From assembly GCA_000310025.1 (NCBI GenBank), contig FN648414.1, positions 184,282 to 248,281 on the forward strand: a stretch of 64,000 nucleotides of DNA. The letters run 5' to 3'. This stretch comes from Ectocarpus siliculosus (Eukaryota; Sar; Phaeophyceae; Ectocarpales; Ectocarpaceae). The position numbers and the translations under genes were made by a program. This document shows, piece after piece, positions 32,455 through 43,900 of the stretch; position 1 is the stretch's first letter, and the number at the start of each line of letters is the position of its first letter. Below the pieces are notes generated by a model, which saw only the letters and a list, made by a program, of their open reading frames with translations, was not told where the DNA came from and searched no databases.

Positions 32455-33722
32455 GTGTTAGACCCATGTTTATGGTTTCAAAATGTTGGAAATAGTTTTT
32501 CAAATGTTGTCAAGCATTTGCGCGCGAATATCTGCCAGAGGAACATTTGAGTACCGTTTTTATGCGCAAAAATATCTTATCGTGTGGTTTTCTCGGAATG
32601 CATCAGAAGTGCGGCGGGAATCGTGGTCTATTGCTACCAAACGATTTGTGACTGAGAAACCTCAAATGCGTCATGGAAACTGAATGTAACGAGCTCGCAA
32701 AGGGCTCCCCACAACCCTTGATGCAATGAGCTGATGCTCTGCCTGCCAATATGTGGCGATAGCGCTCCGGGCGTGCGAGAAAAAATGTTCACGGTGTCAA
32801 AAAGAGGCCAAAACGTGCGTCAGCGCTTCCCAGCGGCAAAAAGTCGGCCGCTTGAGAGGACACGTGGGTACAAAACTATCCAGCTCTCGCCCGTTAGACC
32901 ATCGATTCATGTTTTGTGTTCTTGGGTGAGTTCTCCATCAACGACTCTCATCCAGTTGCGCGTGGGTTGGCAGTGGCCGTGCTCAGTCGGCAGGGAGGCA
33001 CATCGTTGTGCGCGCAAAGTTGTGGACACAACGTTTTTTTCGGTCTATTTTTTCACTTGAATATAGAGGGCTTGTTCCTCCGTCCCAAAAAAGACATTTT
33101 CCACACATCGAGTTCACAGCGACTCGCCTCCCTGCCTGTTGAGTACGTCCACTGCTGAACCACGCACACCTGGATGAGAGCCGTTGATGGGGAAGACACC
33201 CAAGAAGACAAAAGATTAATCGATGGTCTAAAGGACGAGAGCTGGATAGTTTCGTACTCACGTCTCCTCTCGAGCAGCCGACGTTTTGCCGTTCGGAGAC
33301 ACAAACCACGTTTTCTCCGTGCCCTGCAAGCCACCCCTGTCTGGTTGTTCTTTTGTGTTCGCTTGTCGAGCTCCCGCCATGTATCAGCCGGTACAAAGTT
33401 GACGCGGTGCCTCTAGGGTTGTCCGGATCCCTCGATGAGCTTGCTACGTTGAGTGTGCGCTGCGCAGTGGTTGTTGTTTAGGACGGAAGGGCCGGTCGGC
33501 TACTAATCTCGCTGTTCTTGGTAAAGATTTTCGCGACCTGCCCTAAATCAAAATGTTTGTCAAACATTTTGTCAAACGAGCGACTTTTGCCCCCATTTGA
33601 AAATGTTTGGCAAGATTTTGCCGAAGATTTTCTCCCTTGTGAAACAAAAACTTTATCCGCAGTTCTTTGAAAATTTCGACATTTTCGCAAAGCTTTGGCG
33701 ACCATAAACATGGGTCTTATGA
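32455..33722. repeat. imperfect 1.25-kb foldback (inverted repeat)
   Basis: The two halves are reverse complements with substitutions and small indels, centred near 33065. Landmarks: acccatgtttatggt at 32462 pairs with accataaacatgggt at 33701; tgggtgagttctccatcaacg near 32924 pairs with cgttgatggggaagacaccca near 33184; ggcagggaggc at 32989 pairs with gcctccctgcc at 33126. Similar peptides can be read in the right half on the - strand and the left half on the + strand, which is a consequence of the inversion and not a gene. It is probably a foldback transposon remnant. Confidence 0.8.
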
Positions 33723-34910
33723 GAATATGTTCAGTTCTTGTGATCGCACCGAGATTCGAACCACCAGCGTCCGAAACATCAAAATGTTGCAAGGAACACA
33801 CTGAACAACTCTGCCAATGTTGCGGCTGATGCAGAGAGCAATACGAAGAATCGAGGACAAGAAAAAGGAGAGGAAAAAGGGAAAATGTCCGTGGATAGCA
33901 GGTAGGTGCGAAGTTCGAAACCCTGACTTCTCGACGAGATGTCCTCCGAGGCGCACTCAAAGCTGCCCGACCCCGAGACTATGGTCTGCGTCGGTCTGGA
34001 AAAAACAATTGCCAATTTAACATTTAACCCTACAACGTACGAAGTATAATATTTTCGTGAACTTCGAAGGGGAGCTTCCTTCCGATGGGTACACAGGACG
34101 TTCGCGTGAACTGCACAACCAAAACCCCGCAAACCACTTAGACTATGTAGTCTACACCGCCAAGCCCTCGTGCAGGCACATTCATATGCCGCGCGATTGT
34201 AGTCTACATCTGCGTCTACAAGCCAGTATTGTTTGTGTTTGGTAGCCGAAAAGGGGTTCGTTTGTACCATTAGTTGCTGTTGCCGTGCCATTCGTTGATG
34301 TTCGGACTCTATGCGCACGACGGAGGTACTCCTGGCCATGTACATTCAAGTTACAAAGTCTCCACAGGTACGTAGGTGCGCATCACCACCGCACAGCACG
34401 CTCATGAGTATGTTTTGTCTTTGTTGGAAGAAACAAAGCAAGACAGGGTACTGTAGTCGGTAAGTAGTCTGTGTTTTGTACGTGGACAACGTGCAACGGC
34501 AAGCTCCACACCCACATCCAGGCCAGGTCAAGTCAAGGTTTTCAATGTCGGTCGTTTGACCGTCCGTATGTAGAGCAGCTGCAATGCACCACGTACTTCC
34601 CATTCAACTTCGTCTCTTGAGAATTCATAGCTAGAATGTGGACGACATTAGGCGGACAACCGGCGAGACTGCTTTCGTATTACAACAAAACATCATCTGA
34701 AACCACGTGCCGGGGTGCGGGAAGCGGGAAGGCCGGAAGAGCCGCCGCCCCCGAACAGGCACTTCTCACCACCGCGAACCTCCGTGTTTCGGAGTTTGCG
34801 AAGTCTCCCTTGGCCGAAAATAATTTGCGACACAGGCGAACAGAGCAGAGAGCGTCAAAAACTGAAAAAACTCCGAGTGGGCGTGCGCCAAACCAGCCCC
34901 GGCCAGTGCC
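33723..34910. other. intergenic region upstream of the beta-helix gene
   Basis: No gene was recognised. An open frame of 188 codons on the - strand (33779-34345) has no recognisable feature. A tRNA-like B-box sequence lies at 33748-33765 on the - strand without a foldable tRNA body. The promoter of the downstream gene should be here, but no clear TATA element is seen. Confidence 0.45.
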
Positions 34911-37900
34911 ATGGATGTCGCTATCCAAGGCGTGCGAGCCAAAACTGGACGATCTTTGGAAGCACCGCCGCAGAGTAACGACGAATTTCTCCAGGATGCC
35001 GCCGCTGCGCGGGGTGTCTACGCAGGTCTCCAGAGTGAAGGCCGAGGTCTGACGTCCGAGGAGGTGCGGCCAACTCGTAGTTGTTGCATGTTCCTCCGTG
35101 GGCAAGCTTCTGCTGTGCTTGCTGAGATGTTGCGTGCTTCGGCCAAGCTTCGTGGCAGTCTGTTTGTCTACTGCTACACACGTGTCTACAGCGTTGGAAC
35201 GACTTCGTTGGGCCGACTTCGTTTGTGCACGCCTTGTTCAACGTCGTATTTGCCTGTAAGTGGGCCACACGAGGGAGAGCGCTGTTGAGGCTGGCGTCTC
35301 TTCCTTCTTGGCCACCACTGGCATGGGTGTCTCATGGCATCCAGGTGCTCCTTTGGAACCAGGGAGAACGGCCGTACTCACGTGTTCAGCCCACAGGGAG
35401 ACATTTCTCATTCTCGTCTCAATGACATGTGTAAAGCTGAAAGTTGCGCCGCGCCTTTGACATCCACTGTAATACTTGCACCTGCTGCACCACCCAGCTG
35501 CACCACGCGGCCCATGCCAACATCCAGTTTTGGGTGTTTCCCTCTTTGTTCGGCGATCGAAACGGGTTGGTGGTCGCGACAGCTTGACCTCCCCTGTTTT
35601 ACGCGCATGTCCAGAGGAGAGAACACACCCGAAGTAAGAATTTTGTTGTGCCACAAAAAAGACTTTGCCGAAAGCATTGCGCGCCAGGGCGCTGCCCGAT
35701 CATGTTATCTAGAGGGCTGGAGGGGCGACAAAAATGGCGAAGAGACCCAAAAGTTGAAGACGTTTTTCAAAACAGCCTCTTCTACTCTCATCTATGGATA
35801 GAGATGGGTTACATATTCATAAGTACGAAAACGCAATATTAATCCATAGCGGCGTGTCCGTTTGTGAGCGTCTCCAGCAGAACCTTTGTATTTATTTTTT
35901 TATGTACATACGTATCGACTCAGGTGCGGGAGCTAGAAGTCCACGGCAACTGGGCGACCGACTGGTCGTTGGTGCGCGTTTCGAAAGGGAGCGGTTCTAG
36001 CAAGACGACAAGCAGCATCGGTGCCGGGCGTGTTCGCGGCTGCGTCTTCCACGGACCGGTGTTGCTGGGGGACTTCAGTGGCGAGGCGAGTACACAAACC
36101 CGCGAACGAACGCGTTCCCCCCGTTTAAGGCCGACGTCTTCTCAGGGTTAAAACCCCGCTTCAGTGTGGAGAGTATCGCGTGCATGTACATGCGGCATAA
36201 ATTTGTCGACCCGCGATACATACCTGCGTCTACGATACGCAAGCAACGCTGCATGAGTTCCCCAATGAGTGTCCCCACGAACAACGCGCGATCGCCCCCG
36301 CACGACGCTCGCAAAAACGCTGCGCTTATGTATGTTTGTGTACCCCCTTTTTTTGTGTGTTTTTCTACTGCAAACTCCAGATCATCCTCCCAGTAGCCGA
36401 GCAGTACTCGCAGCCATGCGGCGTGTACAACTCCACGCTGTCCTGGAGTATCGTCGGCGACGGAGCTCTCATCAAGGTTGGTCGGTGGCGTGCAGCCTCT
36501 TTTCCGGAGCGTTTCTGAACAACAGCGCGCTTCGTGGGGGGCGCGTGTAGCGAAAGTGGCAGTGGGTTTAGAGAGAAGGCACGTTTGCAAGGGTTGTGCG
36601 GACTCGCAAGTCGGTGTAGGGTGGCGTGTTCCACGAGATAGCTCCTATGCACCAAAACGTTTCATGGGAAAAGAAAAAACTTGCGTCGCTAGGCTTGAAG
36701 CCACCCGTATCGGGATGATTTGTTGTATATGGGCCGTAGAATATCAGCGCTGCTGTGTCGTCGAGTGCGCCAACAAGAGATACGAGGGGTCAGGGCAGCG
36801 CCACGCCAGAGTTGCGGCACCCAAACGTTCTGCGAATAGCTTTGAGCCCGGTTTTCATTTTGGACTCCTCTTCGACGCACGGCCAAGTACGTAAAAGAGT
36901 TGCATGCGACCGTTCCCTTGTAGGCCGCGACACGAGGGCTTGCTTGGGCCCGTCACAGCGAACTTGAGGACGACCCCCGCCCGTCGGCAGGCTGTCCTTT
37001 GGCCCCATAAGAAAACAACCGCCTGCATGTCGTTTACGCGTCCCATCTCACCCCTTTTTGCACTTCCCCTCTCAACAACACGGAGATGTTTTGTTTGTTT
37101 CTCGCGCGGTGGACCGAACAAAGCACCCAGTCGCCCTGTAACACTACCCCCACGTAAACACTGCTGTCGAAAGTCGGCAAATTGTGTTGCTCGTTGCTCT
37201 GCATTGCGGCACACAACGTGCGATTGTCGCCCGTGACAAGGGATGTGCGATTTTGTGGTGTGGTCTGCTAAATAGACTCCAAGGAACAAATCCGCTTCTC
37301 TTGTACGTTTGCGCGCCCCTCTCGCTTGCAGGGATGCCACGCGATCACTCGCTGCATGGTGGGTCCCGGAGCGGCCCTCATCAACTGCGGCTTGGTCTCG
37401 TGCTCGCAGCAGCCACCCGGCAGCAGCAGCAGCAACAGCGGCGGCAGCAGCAGCGACGGAGGCTCCTGCTCCTTCGCCAACGGGATAGCCGTGACCGTGG
37501 GGCCCGAGACCCGAGGCCGAGAGCTGGCCTGTTACGCGACGATGCCGCTCGCGGAGGCGGCGGCGGCCACGGCGGACAGATCGTCGCCCGAGGCCGTGAA
37601 GGAGCACCGGCTAGCGGTCGACGCGTACGCTGAGCTCGCCAGGTATGGGGAGGCTAGAGAGCGGATGTATAGAATATTTTTCTATCGGTTTTATTTCTCG
37701 GAGGAAATGCTGATTGACATCCGTTCGTTCGCTTGAACAGCGGGTGTGTTGTGATGGGACGGAGTGGTGGCAGAGAACAGCAAAAGCGTACGGCGATTGC
37801 ATCGTTAATGTTGTCGTGTGTGTCCTCCTGTTCGGATTGGTTGTGCCGAACGCATCGTTAATGGGCCAGAGCCAACCCACGGGTTGGACTAAAACAGCTG

Positions 37901-40900
37901 CATCTGGGCACAGGGAGTCTATCTACCACCGGCCGCCACGCTCACGATATACCGGTGGAGCGATAGATGGCCACGCGGCTCGTCTTCGCCACATGCGGGC
38001 GCTCCCTGTTTCCCGCTTGCCCGCCCCTACCCCGTCTCTTCCGCTCCCATCTTTGTGGTCTCGTCCGGCCTCTCTCTTCGCTTCAGCGCCTCGCTGTGTC
38101 TACTGTCCCACTACTCTGTAGGGCGAGTGACGTGTTCGTGTATTTATCATATGTGGACCTGGAAAACAGGTACGTGTCGTTCTTACGATCAATTGGTTTG
38201 GCCTCGGTGATAAAAACCCCGCGCCGCTGTTGCCACCACGACGCCCATCCCTCTTGTATCGCGCAAACGTTGCGTTATTGGTCTCCTATTATTGCGTTGA
38301 CGACCACTGTCCCCTGCTGCCCTCACTCCTCTCGCGTACCGCACTGCGCACTGCGCTAAATAGGTGCGGAGCCACCGTGATAGGGCCGGGGGCCGTGGTA
38401 ATGTCGTGCTCCAGGGTGGTGGACGTCTTCATCGGTGCAAACGCCCTGCTCGAGGTGAGAGAGCGGGAGTACAAAAAAAAAGAAAAAGTTCTCGGGGGCG
38501 GAGGCGTATTGTCGTTATATCGACGAGAAGGGAGTTTTGATGAGGGATTCGCGTTGTCATTTTTTCATTCTGGTACGGGTCGTTCCGTCTGTCCGTGTGC
38601 GTGTGTCATCGTCGTGCTGGCACTATATATATTTTTTTTTTCACCGCCTGGTGTATGCTTGCTTTGCTTGAAGGCAAATGACCGTCGTTTGCTCCACATG
38701 ATGCCGTTGTTACAGATGATGCTGGAGTCGACAGGCTTCGGCTTGCCTTGGTGACTGAAGTTTCCAAGCAACAAAGCACTTCTCAACCACGTGTTTTTCG
38801 GCATTCTTCTTGTCGTTGTTGTTCTTCTTCTTGTGCGTCTCCTGTTGATTTCACCGGTACCATCCCCCCCACCAAGTCGAGCGCGGTGGAGAACGCGACG
38901 ATCCTGTCGACAGCGGAGGAGCCGTCAAGGATAACTTGCGGCTCGTCCGTGACGTCATCGCTGCTGCAGCACGGGGTTACTGTCGACCGGGGCTGCGTCG
39001 TGAACGACAGCCTTCTCATGGAACACAGCCACGTCGACAACCACGGCAAGGTGATCGGTTGATTTTTTTGTTAGTGCAGAACTCCTCTTTGCACCAACAG
39101 CAGCGGTGTTTTATGTAGCAGGTGTTGCTGTCGCAGCTGCCGTACTGTTGTTGTCGCTTTTGTAAGGTTGTGTTTTGTTTTTGGTGGTGGTGATGGCGGC
39201 GGTGGCGTGCGGCGGCGGTGGTGGGAGGGGAGGTTGTTGCCTGCTGTTGTCGTTATGCTATTTTATCGACGCCGACACAAAGGCGGCTCACAAACAATTT
39301 GTTATTTTTTTAGGTATGGGAAGGTTGGACAATGCAAAGAAGGAGTGCGCTGTTGGTTGTGCCCGAACGGGCGCGTACAAACCGAAGTTCCACCCTTCTG
39401 AAGCAAAAAACGTTCCGCATTTAGGTGCCGGGACTCGCCTCTCTCACCCTCTCGTCGATAAAGGCTAGCACTTGCCCTGTCTTGAACCCGCCACCCCCCC
39501 CACCCCCTTGCGATGACCAGCTTGTAGTTGATCCTTGTGAAACGCAGCCCAGGCCGGCGAAAACCCGGCATATCGCTCCGTCCCGGCATTGTAGGGATGC
39601 GAGGTCAATGGTTTAAAGAATACGACATGCGGATTACGATGAGCCCGCCCCCCCCCCCCCCCCCCTTGCGCCGGACCCTTTCTGCAACGAAGCTCACGCA
39701 CTCCGTGCTCGGGCCCGACAGCGGGGTGGGCGCAGGCGAGTGTCTTCACTGCCTGGTAGGACCTTTCGTGGGTTTCCACCACCAGTCTTTGCTCATCGCG
39801 ACGGTCTGGCCCCTCGGGCGGGGGAACGTGGGGTACGGGGCCAACGTGGGGTCTAACCACACCTCGCGGCAGGTGAGAGGTGTCGGCAAGGCATGCTTGT
39901 TGGTTGTGAGGTGAGAGAAGTTTGTTGTGAGGCGAGGGGTCACGACGATGTACAAAGTATGCTTGCTGTTTTGGTTGTTTTGGCTACGACACGAGTTAGC
40001 GATGGGGAGGACACCCTCAGATCTAGGCACTCGGGAGCTAGCGTGTTTTTGTTTTTTTCAAGCCCGGCTCTACGAGGCTTGCGAATCTGTTCTTGTCGGT
40101 GATTTACCGGGCGTAGTAGTCCGTTCTGACAGCTCTTCGCGTTTATCTTCTTCCAATCCTGTCAGTCCTCCCCCACTTTTTTGTGGGTTCTGGTGGTACG
40201 CGTGTCTTTTGGTGTCTCTTTTGGAATATTCCCTCTTTTTGTTTTGCTCTCTCCCGTCGTTGTCGTCGTTTCGGAAGTGTCTTTGCCTGCTGATTGTTTT
40301 CTTTTTTCTTGGCATCGTTTCTAGTCAATGTATCACGCTTTTGTTTCGTTCTTTCTTCTCGGTTCGGAGCGATGTTCTTGCAATCCGGTGTGGAGTGGAG
40401 ATTGTGTAGGTGTGGCGGTGGAGAGTATTGCCGTTTGCGGCGCTCGTGTTTTTCTTGTTGTTGCGGTCCAGTTCAGCTTCCTCCGATTTTTTTTTCTTTG
40501 TTTTTGTTCTTGTTGGATCGGCGCGAACAGGCGGACCAAGAAATCTGGCCGGGAGAAGGCGTTTTCTTCGGGCTGTCCACGGTCATCAAGTTCCCCGCTA
40601 ACTACTCGGAGTCACCCTTCAGCGTCATTGGCTCGGGCGTCACGTGTCTCCCACAGAGGGTACGTACACCAAGGCTGAGTGAGGCTTGGACCACTGGCAC
40701 CACCCCCAGATTCTTAAGCTTCGCCTGTGTGCTGATATATTGTTACAGCTTCCATGGGTGCACATGGCCGATCACTTCACCTGTTTGGTGACCACGTCCT
40801 CGTGGCAGCGAATCCGCCGCGGTTGGGTGTTACAGCAGTGACTCAGTCATTTCTAGGAGGCCTCTCTCGCCTTGTTAATGCGCTTTCCCAGAGAGATAAG

Positions 40901-43900
40901 CAGCTNNNNNNNNNNNNNNNNNNNNNNNNNNNNNNNNNNNNNNNNNNNNNNNNNNNNNNNNNNNNNNNNNNNNNNNNNNNNNNNNNNNNNNNNNNNNNNN
41001 NNNNNCCCCCCCCCCCCCCCCCCCCACTTCTCTCTCTTTCGTCTCGGTTCGCGTGTCGTTCAGAACTAGCTGTGCCGCCGCGCCGCTCCTCTCCGTCTTG
41101 CTGCCTTCGTTGTTGTTATGGTTGACATCGGTGCTGTGTGAGGCGGGGTTGGATAGGATACCCGGGGGCCGCTTGTTCCAGAGGCAAGGTGGCAACACTC
41201 ACCAGCCTTAAATCAAACACCCACATCCAACCAGTGATACGTGGGGCCACCTCAGGTTGACCCGTTCCTTTGGCCCTGATTCGTCAAAATTTGTCAGGTG
41301 GCGTTCCCCTTCTGCCTCATCAACAGCCAGGAGCAAGCGGGGCTCCCCGGCGTCTCTCCCGGCCTTAACCACCTTCGCCCCGGCTGGGTGTTGTCGGAGT
41401 CGATGTACATGGTCATTCGAAGCGAGGACAAGTACCGTCGACGTGCCAAGGCCAGGCAAGAGCATTCTCGGTTCGCACGTTTTTTTTTGTATGTTCAATG
41501 CCCCCGTTTCTTGCGCATGACGTACGCCACGGTTGTAACATGTGCTGTGTTTCTCCACAAATTTACAACGCAGCGGCCGCTTCTGGTATCAATAATATTT
41601 CCTGGTAGGCAGCAAGCTAATTTTGTTATGTTTTGCCTTTTGCACCCCCCTCGGGTTTGCCTTTGGTCGCGAGGTGGACATATCGTTCGCTCGCTCAGAA
41701 CCTCTCAACACACGACCAGCTTTGCTCAAACACACACGCGCGCCTGAACACAGAAACACTGCCGTCGAGCCATACATTCGCACCCCCTCTCCTGCGAAAC
41801 GAGCACACCTCTTTGCCGTGCATCAAAACCAGTTTGCGCCAACGAGAACCCAGCTACAGTAGTTGTATTGCAGACCCGGGAGGCATCTAAGACGACCCAC
41901 TCGAACATCCCCCCCCTTTACTATGGAGGAATGCTTTGTTTTTGCGGGAACTCGTCGAAGCAGGCGCAACCGAGTGGACTGGCCGGTTTTCCGTCCGTCC
42001 ATGATGCGACTGATGGCCGACGCCCGGGCGAGGCTCGTGGCGGCCGGCTTGAATAAGAGGGAGGTTTACGTCGGAGATCGCGGCGTGGCCGGGCTGGGCA
42101 AGAACTACATGACCGAGGCCTCCAGGCTGGAGGGCATCGCTACCTACACCTTGCATCTGCGCAGGTAGGTAGATGGCACATGTGTGTGTGCCTTTTTTAT
42201 TTGTATCGACCGCTATCGGGCTGACCAATGAAAAAATGCCAGTCTCTGTGCGGTTGAAAACACAAAAACACTGTTGAACGCCATGGACTGGGACCCCGTG
42301 AGGGGGCGGCATAGGGGAGGTTAAGCTATTGTCAGCGTCAAAGACAGAAATGGTAGCAACAGAGGAAACCTGAACGTGTCTGCCACGGCTGCTACCTTGG
42401 ACTCGAGTTCGTTTTGGAGTGCTTTCACCATGATCCTCCTTGCTTTCACCACCATCACTCTCATGGTCATTTTCACAGCTATTTTTCGGCAGTTCTTCTC
42501 TAGCCCTGCGTTGTTTGTTGTGGGGAAGGTCATCTGACGCAACGCTTTTGCTCTCTTCCACTCCATGCTTCCCTCCTCCATTACTGTTTTGGTCGCTCCC
42601 TTGTCCTCCTGTGTGTGTGTGTGTGTGTGTGTTTGTTACTGTTGTGAGGGCTGTTGGCTGAAAATCTGTTGGCACAGATTTCTTTCGCGCTCTCGTTGCT
42701 TGTAGTATGGAGGGCCTGGCGGTTATAGCTTGTGTTGCCAACAGTTAATCGTGAATTGTCGCGTCCGGTTATCCGTCACACGATGGGAGGACATATTGGT
42801 TTGCTCCTGTGTGGGCGGTTGCGCCTGTAACTCGCCGGGATAACTGCTGCGATTTTTTTTCGGAAAGAGCAGGACATTTCTGTTTGTATACCAGGTATGC
42901 GTTTTTCCATGCTCTTTTCATGGCCACCTTCAACTCCCAGGCGAATCCTAATCATTTCGCAATATTTCTCTTCGTGTACAGGTATGCATTTCCCATGCTT
43001 TTTCATGGACACCTTCAACTAACAGACTAATTATAATTAAACCTTTCCGCAAGCACTCGGTACGCGTACCGGTTGGCGCATTACGAACCCCGACAGACGC
43101 TCACCGTTTTGCGCGGAAACCACCCTTGAGCACGATTTGGCATGTACCTTTCCCCTAGGTGTCCATAACGCACAGATAATCAAAAACATCATCCGGGGTA
43201 GGTAGCCGTCGTCTCCCAACCACGGCGCCCCCCCCCTAGACGCCGAGTCGAACTTGTCGTCCACCCTGCCTTTTCGGACTTGGCTCGTGTGACCACCAGC
43301 ACCTGAGACGTAGTTAGCTGTCGATTGCTTCACAACCAAGATTGCGCCAGCACCAAAATATTCGGTTTTGGAAACATCTGGTAGAGGAAAATCCGTTGAG
43401 TTTCCGCACCTCGTTGTTTGTGGAGCAATCGAGTCTCGAACGTCGGTCTCGAGGGGGTGCCATCTCTCCGCCTCTTGCAGTAGTTTTCGGACCGAAAGAA
43501 GGGAGTGACTGACGTCATTGCGCTTACAAGACATCCAGTCTGGTCAGATTTATTATTATGATATGACACGCGATCTACTCTCTGACGGCGCTCACAAAAT
43601 CTCGAGAGCCGTGGATGCGGACTCGTCGACGACCACTCTTTTTTTTTTTTGACAGCTTGCATCGTTCATGTGTTCCAGAGCCCTGACCCGCCTACAGAAG
43701 ATGGTGTGACGCCTTTTGCATCGCACGTTGCTCTTTTGATACGGTGCGTAAACCATCGATCCCGACTACTCGATACACGCACTTCCAAATCGTGTCAGGA
43801 GCATACGTGGAATGTTGGTCCCGTACGAGACGTTGCAGGGTCCCTCATGCATCGCGGACCCCCTCCCCCGGCCCACTCGCGTTGCGCGGTATGATACGCT

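Noticed and set aside
32734-33334. Similar peptides encoded on both strands, suggesting two genes
   Set aside because: They are produced by the inverted repeat, and neither frame resembles a known protein.
33740-33830. tRNA on the - strand (ggttcgaatctcgg)
   Set aside because: The T-stem does not pair and no acceptor stem is found; at most a tRNA-derived remnant.
33779-34345. 188-codon - strand ORF
   Set aside because: No recognisable domain, no splice support and intergenic-like composition; probably chance.
38125-38169. Possible small exon of the beta-helix gene
   Set aside because: It is bordered by AG and GT and is phase-compatible, but direct joining of 37642 to 38364 gives a better match to the family, and the peptide adds nothing recognisable.
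41887-42741. 284-codon open frame on the - strand
   Set aside because: It is antisense to exon 41964-42164, whose sense protein matches the beta-helix family strongly, and the rest is low complexity (His-Thr repeat from the GT microsatellite).
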